Positions 1 through 8,207 of a DNA stretch of 17,354 nucleotides are shown piece after piece. Position 1 is the stretch's first letter; each line of letters starts with the position of its first letter. Origin of the DNA: Trichomonas tenax (Eukaryota > Parabasalia > Trichomonadida > Trichomonadidae); contig JALKBU010001066.1 of assembly GCA_023091735.1 (NCBI GenBank), positions 1-17,354 on the forward strand. The letters run 5' to 3'. The notes under the pieces are model-generated. The model made no database searches, was not told the origin of the DNA, and saw nothing but the letters and a program-made list of their open reading frames with translations. The translations under genes and the position numbers were made by a program.

Positions 1-153
<153 letters not shown>

Positions 154-335
154 CTCAAAAATTATTTTTAAAAAAACTGAATAGATTTCTCTCATAACCA
201 CTAAAATTATTTTTCAAATTTCTAAACTCTTAAATTTCTTTCCGCTCTGCGGCTTAACCCCGTATGGGTTTTCGCTTTCTTTTCTTAGTTAGTTAGTCAA
301 AAATTAATTTTAAAAAAACTGAATAAATTTTATAA
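154..335. repeat. Diverged direct repeat with AGTT prefix
   Basis: The segment following the AGTT run at 154-190 (TCAAAAATTA..., then a poly-A tract and CTGAATA) is repeated, slightly diverged, at 296-332, again directly after AGTT units. The intervening stretch has no convincing ORF. The arrangement suggests a partial tandem duplication of the end of a repeat element. Confidence 0.7.
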
Positions 336-439
336 AGTCATTAGTTTCAAAATCAAAAATAATGTTAATTTTCAAAGAAATGAAAAATTTATTCTCTATA
401 TGGGGGACCTAAGTTTGTACTACTAACTCTGATGTGTAA
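297..439 (+). repeat. Dispersed repeat terminus, copy 1 (inverted relative to right end)
   Basis: This segment matches the reverse complement of 17050-17195. The best block is a perfect 31-bp match (314-344 against 17159-17189). Weaker matches follow through a C-rich/G-rich stretch (TATGGGGG at about 399-406; CCCCCCATA at the right end) and a final TCTGATGTGTAAA block (427-439 against 17051-17063). The orientation puts the element interior to the left of this copy, outside the window, and the element terminus near 439. Confidence 0.85.
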
Positions 440-499
440 ATATACTATTAATAACTTATGAACTTACAAATATTGATTTTATAATTTGTGAACTTCAGT

Positions 500-1640
500 A
501 ATTATATAACTAACTCCGAATAAACGGCACCACATATAAAGCAACTAAGAATTACTTAATGCTAGCATCTGAAGAGGCTATATGCATTTGTCTCCTCCGG
601 AGTGCGCAAGGCTACCACTGGGAACCCGGTCAAGTTGGGGTTAGCGCATTTTGATTAAATCGACAACCAACCTTGAACTAGCCCGCAGGATTCATTGCAA
701 TGTGGTCGCCATATTTAACTGGTTTTCCACATTTAAGGTTTTTTTACAAATATTAATCCATTCTCACTCTTTAACATGGACAAAACATGTCTATCGGCAA
801 AAAGTCATTTAGAATTCTAACCAATGATCCGACACTCAATAAGTGCATGCTGTTGTTTCAACGCTGCGGGCATCCAAATGCCACCCTTATTTATTCTCCC
901 ATATTTATTATCCTATTTTAAAGAGCTCAGAAATTTGGAAGCAGTCTTTGTGACCACTATATCTGACTGGATTAATGTTCGAATTTTTGAGATCTTTTGT
1001 ATTTTATTTGTATCCTTCATTCAAAAATTGTAACACGCACATGCTCAATTTTTGAGTGACAATTTTTTTAGTTATCGATGGACACTCCTCGCGCTCCACA
1101 CCATTTGGTGTGAGGCTACTTAGACAGTTTTGCTTACATCTCATAGTACTACCTTCCCATTGTAGTCATGTTCTCCAACCGTTCGATGTAGGGCTAGCAT
1201 CGAAAATCAAATCTCTCTACCAAATGTTTTTGGTTATTAATAGATTGAAGTACAAGCTTGACAACATCAGCATGACTCGATAAATACGATATATAAGGAT
1301 AAGGGTGTTTCTGGATGCTTGGGCATCCATTTCCGCCACAGAATGTGAGCAAACTTTCAAAAGCGCTGGTTTTTCCCGTTTTCAATTGAAAACCTTGTCA
1401 TGAAGGAGCTGATAACCAATGATTTCCAAACAATATATCAAAATTCAAATCGAAATGTAAATTCGATTATCAGTTGCAAAGAATTGACCTCCGAGGCCTT
1501 CATTAATACACTTGCACAACACAAAATGGTTTTACATTTTCCGAAAAGTATGGTTAAGCAAACTAACACATACACAAAAAAGCATTGTGTTCTTGATCTC
1601 AGAACATTTTTCAAATATTTCAATTGTAATTTACAATGTT
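500..1640 (+). pseudogene. Decayed pogo/Tigger-type DDE transposase
   Basis: The plus strand carries consecutive frameshifted pieces of a pogo-family transposase. The first piece (about 513-645) reads like the end of the N-terminal DNA-binding part (RINGTTYKAT, ASEEAICICLL). Around 774-785 is FNMDKTC, corresponding to the N-D-E/T first catalytic Asp motif with the usual Glu replaced by Lys. At 824-1033 is the ISACCCFNAAGIQMPPLFI segment, at 1068-1091 VIDGHSSRS (second Asp), and at 1182-1200 LQPFDVG (third Asp). The C-terminal SAGFSR segment ends with a stop near 1401. The piece from 1400 to 1640 may be the tail. At least three frameshifts or stops interrupt it, so it cannot encode an active enzyme. 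The family call rests on the three ordered DDE_1 motifs. The exact 5' end, terminal inverted repeats and TA duplication were not located. Confidence 0.85.
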
Positions 1641-1706
1641 AGATTAATAGTTTGGATACTGACTTTAGAAGAAGACGCCATCTTTTGCAAGGATGAAATC
1701 AATTTT

Positions 1707-2043
1707 TATGCTTCTTCTCTGTGCTTATCAATAGTTTTGGGAATTGCATTTTGTGTTCTTAACGAAGCAACCGGGACTGGAGTTTTAAGCCTGAGATCTA
1801 GCTTAAGTTGTATAATATACGATAGGAATATTGAATCTACGAATTTAAATACAACACGATCAATTCTGATGTGCACTAAACCACCAAAGTTGTAGTTTTC
1901 AGTTTCTTATTCAGACTTTCTGCAATATTATTTGTTAAAGGAAAGCCTAGCGGCTTATAAATGATATTCCACTGGCGTTTGAAGTATTGTAATGCAGCAG
2001 CGCGCAAACAGAGAATATGGAATTGAAAAGATTTCTCATGAAG
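1707..2043 (-). pseudogene. MULE-like transposase remnant
   Basis: Reading leftwards on the minus strand from 2043 there is an open stretch to a TAG at 1876-1878. It contains an aromatic YFKRQWN motif followed by PLTNNIAESLNKKLK. The spacing of Tyr/Trp, then T-N-N-x-x-E-S-x-N and a basic tail, is typical of the C-terminal part of Mutator-like (MULE) transposases. A second coding-looking piece (1707-1790, LKTPVPVASLRTQNAIP) follows in the same direction after a break. No catalytic DDE core or terminal repeats were found. Related transposase families share T-N-x-x-E-S-x-N-like motifs, so the family call is tentative. That it is a decayed coding fragment is more secure. Confidence 0.5.
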
Positions 2044-2219
2044 TTAAATCGCAAATATTTACTAATAATAGTAGTGTAATAAAATACACACTTCCCTTAT
2101 TATAAATTTTGACATGTAAAATAAAAAATGCCAAGTGAAAAATAAATTCAATTTTTAAACATAATATTTGGAATCAGTATATCTCCAAAAGGCAGATTTC
2201 AAAATTTTGTGACTTAATT

Positions 2220-2225
2220 TCACTT
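2220..2225 (+). promoter_or_regulatory. Inr (TCACTT) of the RRM gene
   Basis: TCACTT fits the trichomonad initiator TCA+1[C/T][T/A]. Initiation at the A would give a leader of about 15 nt before the ATG at 2237, a normal length for trichomonads. Confidence 0.65.
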
Positions 2226-2236
2226 TCTCAAACAAG

Positions 2237-3082
2237 ATGTTCGAAGAAAGTTCGAGAGCGAGAATTGTCGTTCAACATCTGAACGAAGACATAGACATAA
2301 AGGAAATAAAAGAGATGTTTTCGAAGTATGGAAGCATCATTGACGTCGATATTGCAACAACAAGTTTTGGAAAACCGAAAGGAAAGGTTTTCGTTCAATT
2401 TGCACGGCCTGAATCAGCTCAAGCGGCTATAAAAGGACTCCACGGAAAGAGATTTGGCGATAAAGTCCTTGTTGTCAATCAATTTGAAGAATCTGAGTTC
2501 CAAAGAGTGCGCAAAAATGCAATTTACGAGGAAAACGATGATTACATTGGCAAGGAGGAAGGCTTAGAGCCACCAGCATATCAGAAATTCCCACGCAGAA
2601 CTCTAATCTCAAATAATCTGAATAAAGTTCACATTCCAAGGCCAAAAACACCGCCATTACCGGAACCAAAGAATCCTCCGAAGCCTCCGCCGCTTGAGCT
2701 TTACCATCCACCAGAACCAACAGTAATTCCTCCTCCAGATCCAAATTCTGCTCAAAAATCGACAGACACAACGCGCGAAGATACACCTCGCTCAGCAAAG
2801 CACAGATCAAGTGAAGAAAGGCACGAAAGACACAACTATAAGAGAGATAAAGATGAAAGAAAGCGCTATGAAGATAAAAGTTATTATGATGATAAAGAGA
2901 AAGAAAGAAGGAAACACAGAGATGAGAAGCACCATCGTGACTCAAGTGATAAAGAATCAAGAAGACACGAAAAACACAGAGAAGATAAAGAAAGATCGAG
3001 ATCTCATGATGAAAGAAGAGATCGTGATAGATCTCGTTCCTCCCGTGATGATAGAAAGGATCGCGAACGCAGACATCATTAG
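2237..3082 (+). CDS. RRM protein with Pro-rich linker and RS/RD-like tail
   Basis: This 281-residue protein has one RNA-recognition motif at residues 8-85. RNP2 is RIVVQHL (residues 9-15) and RNP1 is GKVFVQFA (about residues 49-56), with the standard beta-alpha-beta spacing. Residues 130-172 are strongly proline-rich. Residues 175-281 are an almost uninterrupted Arg/Lys/Asp/Glu/Ser/His mix with RS, RD and ER dipeptides, resembling the alternating-charge tails of spliceosome-associated factors. The likely role is nuclear pre-mRNA binding or splicing; that is inferred from architecture, and no specific orthologue is claimed. The ATG at 2237 is supported by the Inr just upstream and by the RRM starting at residue 8. 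The gene converges on the TMEM208-like gene, with 173 bases between stop codons. Confidence 0.9.
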   Translation: MFEESSRARIVVQHLNEDIDIKEIKEMFSKYGSIIDVDIATTSFGKPKGKVFVQFARPESAQAAIKGLHGKRFGDKVLVVNQFEESEFQRVRKNAIYEENDDYIGKEEGLEPPAYQKFPRRTLISNNLNKVHIPRPKTPPLPEPKNPPKPPPLELYHPPEPTVIPPPDPNSAQKSTDTTREDTPRSAKHRSSEERHERHNYKRDKDERKRYEDKSYYDDKEKERRKHRDEKHHRDSSDKESRRHEKHREDKERSRSHDERRDRDRSRSSRDDRKDRERRHH

Positions 3083-3255
3083 ATTGTTATTATATTTTGT
3101 TAGTATAAAATATTATTTCAATAAATATAAAAATTCTTTGATATGATATTAAAAAACACTAAATATAATAACAAATGATTGATTTAATTGAAGAAAATAT
3201 AAATCATTTTTAAAAAAATGTGTTTAGATATGGATAATATTAGAAAATAGTCGAT

Positions 3256-3681
3256 TTAACCGTAGTGGAGCCACTGTGTGAGCTTCTTGCCGTAGAAGAA
3301 GAAGATGTATCCTGGAACGACGAGATAAAAGACTGTTGCCTTTGACCACCAGATAGAAAGGATCTGGACGAACATTGAGACGCCAAGAAGGTCAATGAGG
3401 ATGGCGTGTCTGCCGCGAAGGTCGCCTGATGTGACGAATTTTCTAGAATTGTTTTCAACGACTGATTTAACGGCGATGGCCCTCTTGATGGCAATGATGC
3501 ATCCGAAAGCGACAATTGTAGCAAATCCGAAGGTCTTAACATTTTGTTTCGCTGGAATTCCTTTTCTTAAGTAGAAAATAGCAAACATGACGATGATTGT
3601 GACAACGGCGGAAATTGCGGCCCAAATCTTAAAGATTTTCTCGTTGTCTTTGATTCTCTCTTTCATTGATTGATTCGCCAT
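3256..3681 (-). CDS. TMEM208/SND2-like ER membrane protein
   Basis: This 141-residue membrane protein has a short charged N-terminus with basic and acidic residues (residues 5-17). It has about four hydrophobic segments, near residues 21-38, 47-66, 94-110 and 114-130. The size, the two hairpins and the C-terminal block (DLLGVSMFVQILSIW, then PGYIFFFYGKKL) resemble the TMEM208/SND2 family, in which the cognate block carries VQxLS and a PG motif. SND2 acts in the SRP-independent route that targets tail-anchored and other proteins to the ER. The stop codon is within TAAA, the trichomonad poly(A) signal. No clear TCA-type Inr precedes the ATG, but a GTGTCACTTTT box lies about 13-25 bases upstream. 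The family call comes from pattern memory and needs a profile search. Confidence 0.75.
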   Translation of the reverse strand: MANQSMKERIKDNEKIFKIWAAISAVVTIIVMFAIFYLRKGIPAKQNVKTFGFATIVAFGCIIAIKRAIAVKSVVENNSRKFVTSGDLRGRHAILIDLLGVSMFVQILSIWWSKATVFYLVVPGYIFFFYGKKLTQWLHYG

Positions 3682-4553
3682 TTTATTTGTGTGTCACTTT
3701 TATAAATATTCGGCATTTTCGTTATCCTCATAATGTTTAATTTTGATGCAATTTTACCGAGAAATTATTGATGCTAATCATATTTTTCATCATAAAAATC
3801 AATTTTGCAGAACTGTCATTATAAAGTTACATGACAAAAAAAATATGCTAATGTTTTCTCATTGAGTAATCAATAGAGAAACTTAATTAGTTGTTAGCGT
3901 TAGCGATACTCAGTAATAGTACGCTGTTATTACATAAATTCTCTGGGTTGCTTATAAATTTTTTACTTTCATAATTTTATGCCGAAAAACAAAGAATAAT
4001 CAGAAAATAATAAATAGGAAATAATATATTTTACTTTGTGAATATATTGCTACAAAAAATAAAATAATTTCTGGAATTTTTTTGATGATATAAAAATTCG
4101 AAAATTACACGGAAAGTGAAAAAAGTAGTTGAACGGTTATATCCTAGTCAGTGAGGCATTCATTAAAAAAGGCAGGAAAAGGACTTTTTATTCGAATTTA
4201 ATTTTGAATAAATCGGAGTGAGCGGTAAAGTCAGCGGTATGTTACAAATATGATTTCCATTTAGCTTGTTGTTGGACTGAAATGTAGAGTTCATAGAAAT
4301 TTCTTACAGGTAATGGAAACGAAATCGTATCACGAAAACTAGCGTGAGAAAATCTATGCAAAGCCAACAAACGCTTGCACTCGGGCTACATATGCATATA
4401 TTTGAATATAAAGACTTTTCCCGTATATGGTGAAATTATGCAATTTCGCAACACCCTAAAAGACTCTTTTTTAAGCATAAGATGATTTTCTCTTCATCTC
4501 TGAGACTAACAACCACACTTAGCGAGCATTTTGAAATCGTTTAATAAATTTGA
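3682..4553. other. Intergenic, no gene seen
   Basis: This AT-rich stretch has no coding-like ORF. The leftmost part is the promoter side of the TMEM208-like gene and holds a TGTCACTTTTATAAA box. A GTATGT at 4237 and an ACTAAC...TTAG at 4505-4522 superficially resemble trichomonad intron ends but are about 286 bases apart with no supporting coding exon. Nothing else was recognised. Confidence 0.6.
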
Positions 4554-4559
4554 TCATTT
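4554..4559 (+). promoter_or_regulatory. Inr (TCATTT) immediately before a short ORF
   Basis: TCATTT matches the trichomonad Inr and sits one base before the ATG at 4561, giving a predicted leader of about 5 nt. This is short but within what is known for trichomonads. It is the main reason for considering the following ORF real. Confidence 0.4.
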
Positions 4560-4560
4560 T

Positions 4561-4749
4561 ATGCTAAAGAAGAAGCTTCTTGGATTAATTATCATATCTT
4601 TTGCAATGTTCATGTTAGCAAGAATACTATGGCAAAAGATTGTATACCCTGTCTTTGTTGGTGAACAAAAACGTAACTTTCTTTGTTCCCGTGAAAAATG
4701 CGACGATAGAAAAAGTACGTTAAAAGCGCAATTGTATATTTGTTCCTAG
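4561..4749 (+). CDS. Possible small single-pass membrane protein
   Basis: A 62-residue ORF starts at the first ATG of its frame, directly after an Inr match. It begins MLKKK and continues with a hydrophobic stretch (about residues 6-22, LLGLIIISFAMFMLARI), then a hydrophilic region with three cysteines. The pattern is a signal anchor with a tiny exposed domain. The ORF continues upstream without an ATG to a TTG at 4531. No family is recognised. It converges with the coiled-coil gene, leaving about 120 bases. The Inr and the Lys-then-hydrophobic start argue for a gene, and the short length argues for caution. Confidence 0.35.
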   Translation: MLKKKLLGLIIISFAMFMLARILWQKIVYPVFVGEQKRNFLCSREKCDDRKSTLKAQLYICS

Positions 4750-4869
4750 ATTTTGCTCATTTGCCGATCACGCGAATTGATCCATGTATAGACATTATAT
4801 GATTGAATTAGTTCATTGCTATCATATTTTATAAACATATTTAATTTACAAACAAAAATAGAAATAAAA

Positions 4870-5733
4870 TCAGACGTTAATGTTTGGAATTGTAAATGCC
4901 TGTTGAGATTGCTCGATGAAGGAGAGTATATGATCAATTTTCTTCCGCTTGTCATCAATATCTTGCTTTATCTTGAGCTCTTTTTGCTTCAAATCATCTT
5001 CAACTTGCGTTAATTCGATAGATTGTTCTCTAAGCTTTTCGAGACTTGTTTCTGTTTCTCTGATTTGATTGACTTGTGTTCTGACTTCATTTCGTTTCTG
5101 TTCTAATGTTTCATGATCTTCATTCAATGAATTTAGATCTTTTTGAACAGAATTCGCTTGATTTGCAATTTCTTGAAGTTTTTGCTTTAATGTGTCAATT
5201 TCTTTTTGTTTCTTTCTGAGTTGTTCTCTTTTCTGTTTGTTTAACTGATGAATCGATTTATATTCAACAGAAGCTTCGTTTAATTGCTTAAGAAGATTCT
5301 GATGCTTCTCTTCATCGCTTATTTTCTGTTTTTCTTCGTCTTCTTTCATCTGTTTTATTGTCTGTTCTTCGATTTGTAATTGATTATTTTGTTTGTTTAA
5401 TTTTTCGACAAAAATTTTTATTTCTTCTTGCTTTCGAGATATAATTGAGTCTTTTGGCATTTGTTTTATCTGCTGAATCAACTTCAAAACAAAAGATTTT
5501 CCTTCATCAACGCTTGAAAAACGAGGTTTTGGACTGTAATAATTATAAATGTCACTAGAGTGTCCAATTAAGTCTTCCATATACATTGCTTGAGATTCTG
5601 CTTTAATTCGATTTAAATGACTTTTTATCGTGACATTTTCAAGCGCAACTTTCTCCTTTTTATATCTGTTTAGGTAATCCTGCGCTTCTGCTGCGATTTC
5701 TCTCAATTTCTGCAAAGATTTATCAATATTCAT
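4870..5733 (-). CDS. Coiled-coil protein, function unknown
   Basis: This 287-residue, Lys/Glu/Gln-rich protein has an N-terminal helical region (1-55), a non-coiled segment with Tyr, Pro and Phe (about residues 55-78, including YNYYSPKPRF), and a long predicted coiled coil from about 95 to 275 with regular hydrophobic spacing. The C-terminus (AFTIPNINV) is not helical. It has no transmembrane segment or signal peptide. Such proteins in trichomonads are often cytoskeletal, flagellar or tethering components, but nothing specific was recognised. The ATG is supported by a TCATTT Inr at 5744-5749 (minus strand), giving a leader of about 14 nt. Confidence 0.85.
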   Translation of the reverse strand: MNIDKSLQKLREIAAEAQDYLNRYKKEKVALENVTIKSHLNRIKAESQAMYMEDLIGHSSDIYNYYSPKPRFSSVDEGKSFVLKLIQQIKQMPKDSIISRKQEEIKIFVEKLNKQNNQLQIEEQTIKQMKEDEEKQKISDEEKHQNLLKQLNEASVEYKSIHQLNKQKREQLRKKQKEIDTLKQKLQEIANQANSVQKDLNSLNEDHETLEQKRNEVRTQVNQIRETETSLEKLREQSIELTQVEDDLKQKELKIKQDIDDKRKKIDHILSFIEQSQQAFTIPNINV

Positions 5734-5743
5734 TCAATAAAAG

Positions 5744-5749
5744 AAATGA
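5744..5749 (-). promoter_or_regulatory. Inr (TCATTT) of the coiled-coil gene
   Basis: The minus strand reads TCATTTCTTTTATTGA before the ATG at 5733. It matches the TCA[C/T][T/A] consensus at typical distance. A GTGACA/TGACA pair lies further upstream (minus strand, about 5754 and 5780). Confidence 0.6.
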
Positions 5750-6399
5750 TGTCAAAAATCACTTTTATTGCTCAAATGTGTCACTTGGAAAATCAATACT
5801 GCTCCGGCTGTTCTTAACATAAATAGAGTACATAAAATCAGCACTATACAGAGTATATTATATTTATATAAAGAACTTCTTATATATTAGTAATATGCCA
5901 ATAATTGCATTTAAAGATTTGCAATCAACATGTATTAAAAATCTATTAAAATTATGAAGACTTTGACTATTGTTTAACTTAGAAATCATCTAAATCCATG
6001 AGACAATTAATATTCATCAGAATCTTCGCTTATTATTATAGTAATCTAACTTATGAATGAAAAATTTTAATATCACAAACTTGATCAATTCTAAGAAGAT
6101 TTAGAGAATGTGTAGTTATGAGCGTCCAATTAGCAATCATGCTCAAATGAAATCAAATGCTATGGCTCTGTTTTAACCAAATAATCGCATCAATTATGCC
6201 AAAGTCGTTTTGTGTAGTCTATTTACAATGGATAAGAAGAATGGACTTTAAGCTGCAAATAATTAATGAACAATTAATTTCAATATAATGAAAACATGCT
6301 TCCTAATGTATATTCCTGCTATGCATTATGACCTCAGTGGTTTTCAATGTTCATCTTGTGGTTTGTTATCAAGGATTAAATATTTGTGTTCTAACAATT
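5750..6399. other. Intergenic, no gene seen
   Basis: AT-rich, with stops in all frames and no repeat or RNA gene recognised. The left part is the promoter region of the coiled-coil gene. The right part is the 3' flank of the HP1-like gene. Confidence 0.6.
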
Positions 6400-6864
6400 T
6401 CATTGGGAGATTCTGCTTTCGTAGAACTGTATTATTTTAATTGGACATATTGTTCGTAGTACTTTCGATGGGATTTTAATTAATATTGGAAAATCTTTAA
6501 CGCTAACGAGAAATATGATCTGTCCATGAATTTTTGCGACACCATGGATTAATTCTATATCCTCATCCTTTGTTATTTTTGGATAAATCCGATCAGCTAA
6601 TTTTATAGTATCAACATTTCCGAGTTCGAGCGATTCTTTTGGTAAATATTGGCGTTTGTATGGCGCTTTAAGCTCATCGTGAGAATGAACTGCCCAAAAA
6701 TTCGAAATTACTTCGTCATCATCAAAACTTTCTTTTGGTTCCCACGTATTAGACGTGATTGGATAGTATTTCCACTTCGTTAAGTACATCCACTCTCCGT
6801 CTGAGTTGAGCCTCGCGTCCATGATTTTCTCCACCTCGTAAGTTCTTTTATCGATTTCAGTCAT
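6400..6864 (-). CDS. HP1-like chromodomain/chromoshadow protein
   Basis: With the start at 6864 this is a 154-residue protein. Residues 8-60 form a chromodomain (YEVEKIMDAR, YLTKWKYYP, NTWEP). The methyl-lysine cage aromatics appear conserved as Tyr9, Trp31 and Tyr34. Residues about 95-152 look like a chromoshadow domain (GQIIFLV, then CPIKIIQFYESRIS, matching the family's P-x-x-V-I-x-F-Y-E-x-x-L ending). The FLxKW segment of typical shadow domains reads FLVSV, so that tryptophan is absent. The pair of domains defines the HP1 family, which reads H3K9 methylation and dimerises in heterochromatin. At 154 residues it is compact, with a short hinge. An in-frame ATG exists 21 codons upstream, but the TCATTT Inr at 6871-6876 lies between the two, favouring the inner start. 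Confidence 0.88.
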   Translation of the reverse strand: MTEIDKRTYEVEKIMDARLNSDGEWMYLTKWKYYPITSNTWEPKESFDDDEVISNFWAVHSHDELKAPYKRQYLPKESLELGNVDTIKLADRIYPKITKDEDIELIHGVAKIHGQIIFLVSVKDFPILIKIPSKVLRTICPIKIIQFYESRISQ

Positions 6865-6870
6865 GAAGAA

Positions 6871-6876
6871 AAATGA
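6871..6876 (-). promoter_or_regulatory. Inr (TCATTT) of the HP1-like gene
   Basis: The minus strand reads TCATTTTTCTTC followed by ATG, giving a leader of about 10 nt. It decides between the two in-frame ATGs (6927 and 6864) in favour of 6864. A second, weaker TCATTG lies upstream of the outer ATG. Confidence 0.55.
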
Positions 6877-7263
6877 ACCAAATCTGGCATAAACGGTCAT
6901 TTCTTCTCCATTAAAATCTACACACAATGAGAAAATAGTATGATACCCAAATGATATAATTTTTGAAAATTAATTTTATCAAATTTAAAGGCAAAATACT
7001 CAGTCAAAGGAATAACAGTCTGGTGCTTATCATTAATTTTAAACATCATAATCATATTGTCATGATATTAAAAATTGTTGAAAATAAATGTCAAAAGTAA
7101 ATGAATATTTTGAATGCAATATATATCTGTCAAGTAGAAGTTCATATGAGTTAAGTATTGGATGTTAGAAATAAAAGATAAATATTTGGATGAAAAAATA
7201 GGGCCAAATTTTGTCGGCCGTTTCAGGGGCGTAATTTAAATCTATCCACAACGTTTATATTAT
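6877..7263. other. Intergenic, no gene seen
   Basis: AT-rich sequence upstream of the HP1-like gene and downstream of eL36. No ORF, RNA gene or repeat recognised. Confidence 0.6.
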
Positions 7264-7539
7264 TTACTGATGGTGGTGGAGTGATTCCTCCTGAACAACT
7301 TCCTCGAGCTTTGTGAGCTTCTTCATAGCACGGCGGTGTGTTCCGAGGCGCTTCTTAAGGAACTGGCGGGCGGCACGGCGGCGCTCGATCTTGATGAGAT
7401 CCATTGTGTGGCGCTCATATGGCTGCCAGCCGACGAGCTCGTGGACGATCTTGCGAGCGAAGTTGACGCGCTTGCCGGATGAGTGGAGACCGCACTCGCG
7501 CTTTGGTGGTAAAACAACTTGTGGCTGTTCCTCAGACAT
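7264..7539 (-). CDS. RPL36: 60S ribosomal protein eL36
   Basis: This 91-residue basic protein has the eL36 signature: an N-terminal basic stretch, then VHELVGWQPYERHTMDLIKI and the conserved core RRRAARQFLKKRLGTHRRAMK. eL36 binds 28S rRNA near the exit-tunnel side of the large subunit. It is slightly shorter than typical eL36 (about 100-105). The tail ends in LHHHQ. Codon choice is strongly C/G-ending, unlike the neighbours, as expected of a highly expressed gene. The stop lies in TAAA. An M5 CCTTT (7551-7555) and an M3 match (7566-7573) precede the ATG. Confidence 0.97.
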   Translation of the reverse strand: MSEEQPQVVLPPKRECGLHSSGKRVNFARKIVHELVGWQPYERHTMDLIKIERRRAARQFLKKRLGTHRRAMKKLTKLEEVVQEESLHHHQ

Positions 7540-7550
7540 TCTTCAATCAA

Positions 7551-7555
7551 AAAGG
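7551..7555 (-). promoter_or_regulatory. M5 initiator (CCTTT) of eL36
   Basis: The minus strand reads CGGCCTTTTTGATTGAAG then ATG. CCTTT is the alternative initiator (M5) described in Trichomonas vaginalis for Inr-less genes. It lies 11 nt before the ATG, and no TCA-type Inr is found at comparable distance. Confidence 0.7.
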
Positions 7556-7565
7556 CCGGTCATTA

Positions 7566-7573
7566 AAACCGCT
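7566..7573 (-). promoter_or_regulatory. M3 Myb-like element of eL36
   Basis: The minus strand reads AGCGGTTT, an exact match to the T. vaginalis M3 consensus [AGT][AG]C[GC]G[TC]T[TAG], bound by a Myb-like protein. It sits 10 nt upstream of the M5 box. Confidence 0.65.
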
Positions 7574-8207
7574 GAAAAGTGACATCTAATTTTGAAAAGT
7601 GCCTTTTTGTAAACTTAAAACGTGACATCTATTTTTGAAAGTGACATCTTTACAACTTGACATTTGACGTTTTGTAAAATGAAAATGACATAATCCAGCA
7701 TTATAAAGCTCGAAAAAATCGATTTCTGATGCCTATTAAAAGCTGTGGCTTTGAATGTATATCTCTATGCATTCATAGGTGTAAATTGTTGAGCTATGAA
7801 ATCTTTTGCTTTTGTATTTTGGAATCATTTTTCTCTAAACTATCTTCGTGAAAAATTTTAAATTTGTGTTTGTAAAGTGTCAAAATAGTTATTTCGTAAA
7901 TTAATAATGTCAAATAGTTTTTATCTCATTCTCTGATATATTATAACATATTCTGCTGATACACAATGTTTGAGTTTTAGGTTTTTATTAAAGAATTTAA
8001 AATGTTATACCTCTTATCGCTAATCGCAGATGAAAATATCAAATATGAATTTTAAATTTTAGTTATATGGCTAAAATAACTTGGTAATATTGAACCCATT
8101 AACAATTGATTTATACATAGAAAAAAAATGATTTTAAAAAATGAAATTAGATAAATAATACAAACATTTGTCTATTTTAAATAACATATACATGGTTAAT
8201 AATATTG
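7574..8207. other. Intergenic with clustered GTGACA boxes
   Basis: No gene is seen. The first 120 bases, upstream of eL36, contain GTGACATCT three times (about 7578, 7622 and 7640) and further TGACA-like boxes to about 7690. These may be regulatory for eL36. The remainder is plain AT-rich DNA up to the 3' end of the PDE gene. Confidence 0.55.

Noticed and set aside
240..290. tRNA or other small RNA in the GC-richer CTGCGGCTTAACCCCGTATGGG segment
   Set aside because: No cloverleaf, acceptor pairing or T-loop could be built.
1512..1895. 127-codon plus-strand ORF
   Set aside because: It overlaps the MULE-like minus-strand remnant, which has recognisable motifs. The plus frame has none.
4237..4522. 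Intron with GTATGT and ACTAAC...AG ends
   Set aside because: About 286 bases is longer than most trichomonad introns, the 3' motif is not the compact ACTAACACACAG form, and there is no coding exon upstream.
4715..4720. GTACGT as a 5' splice site in the small membrane ORF
   Set aside because: No ACTAAC-type branch/acceptor occurs downstream before the convergent coiled-coil gene.
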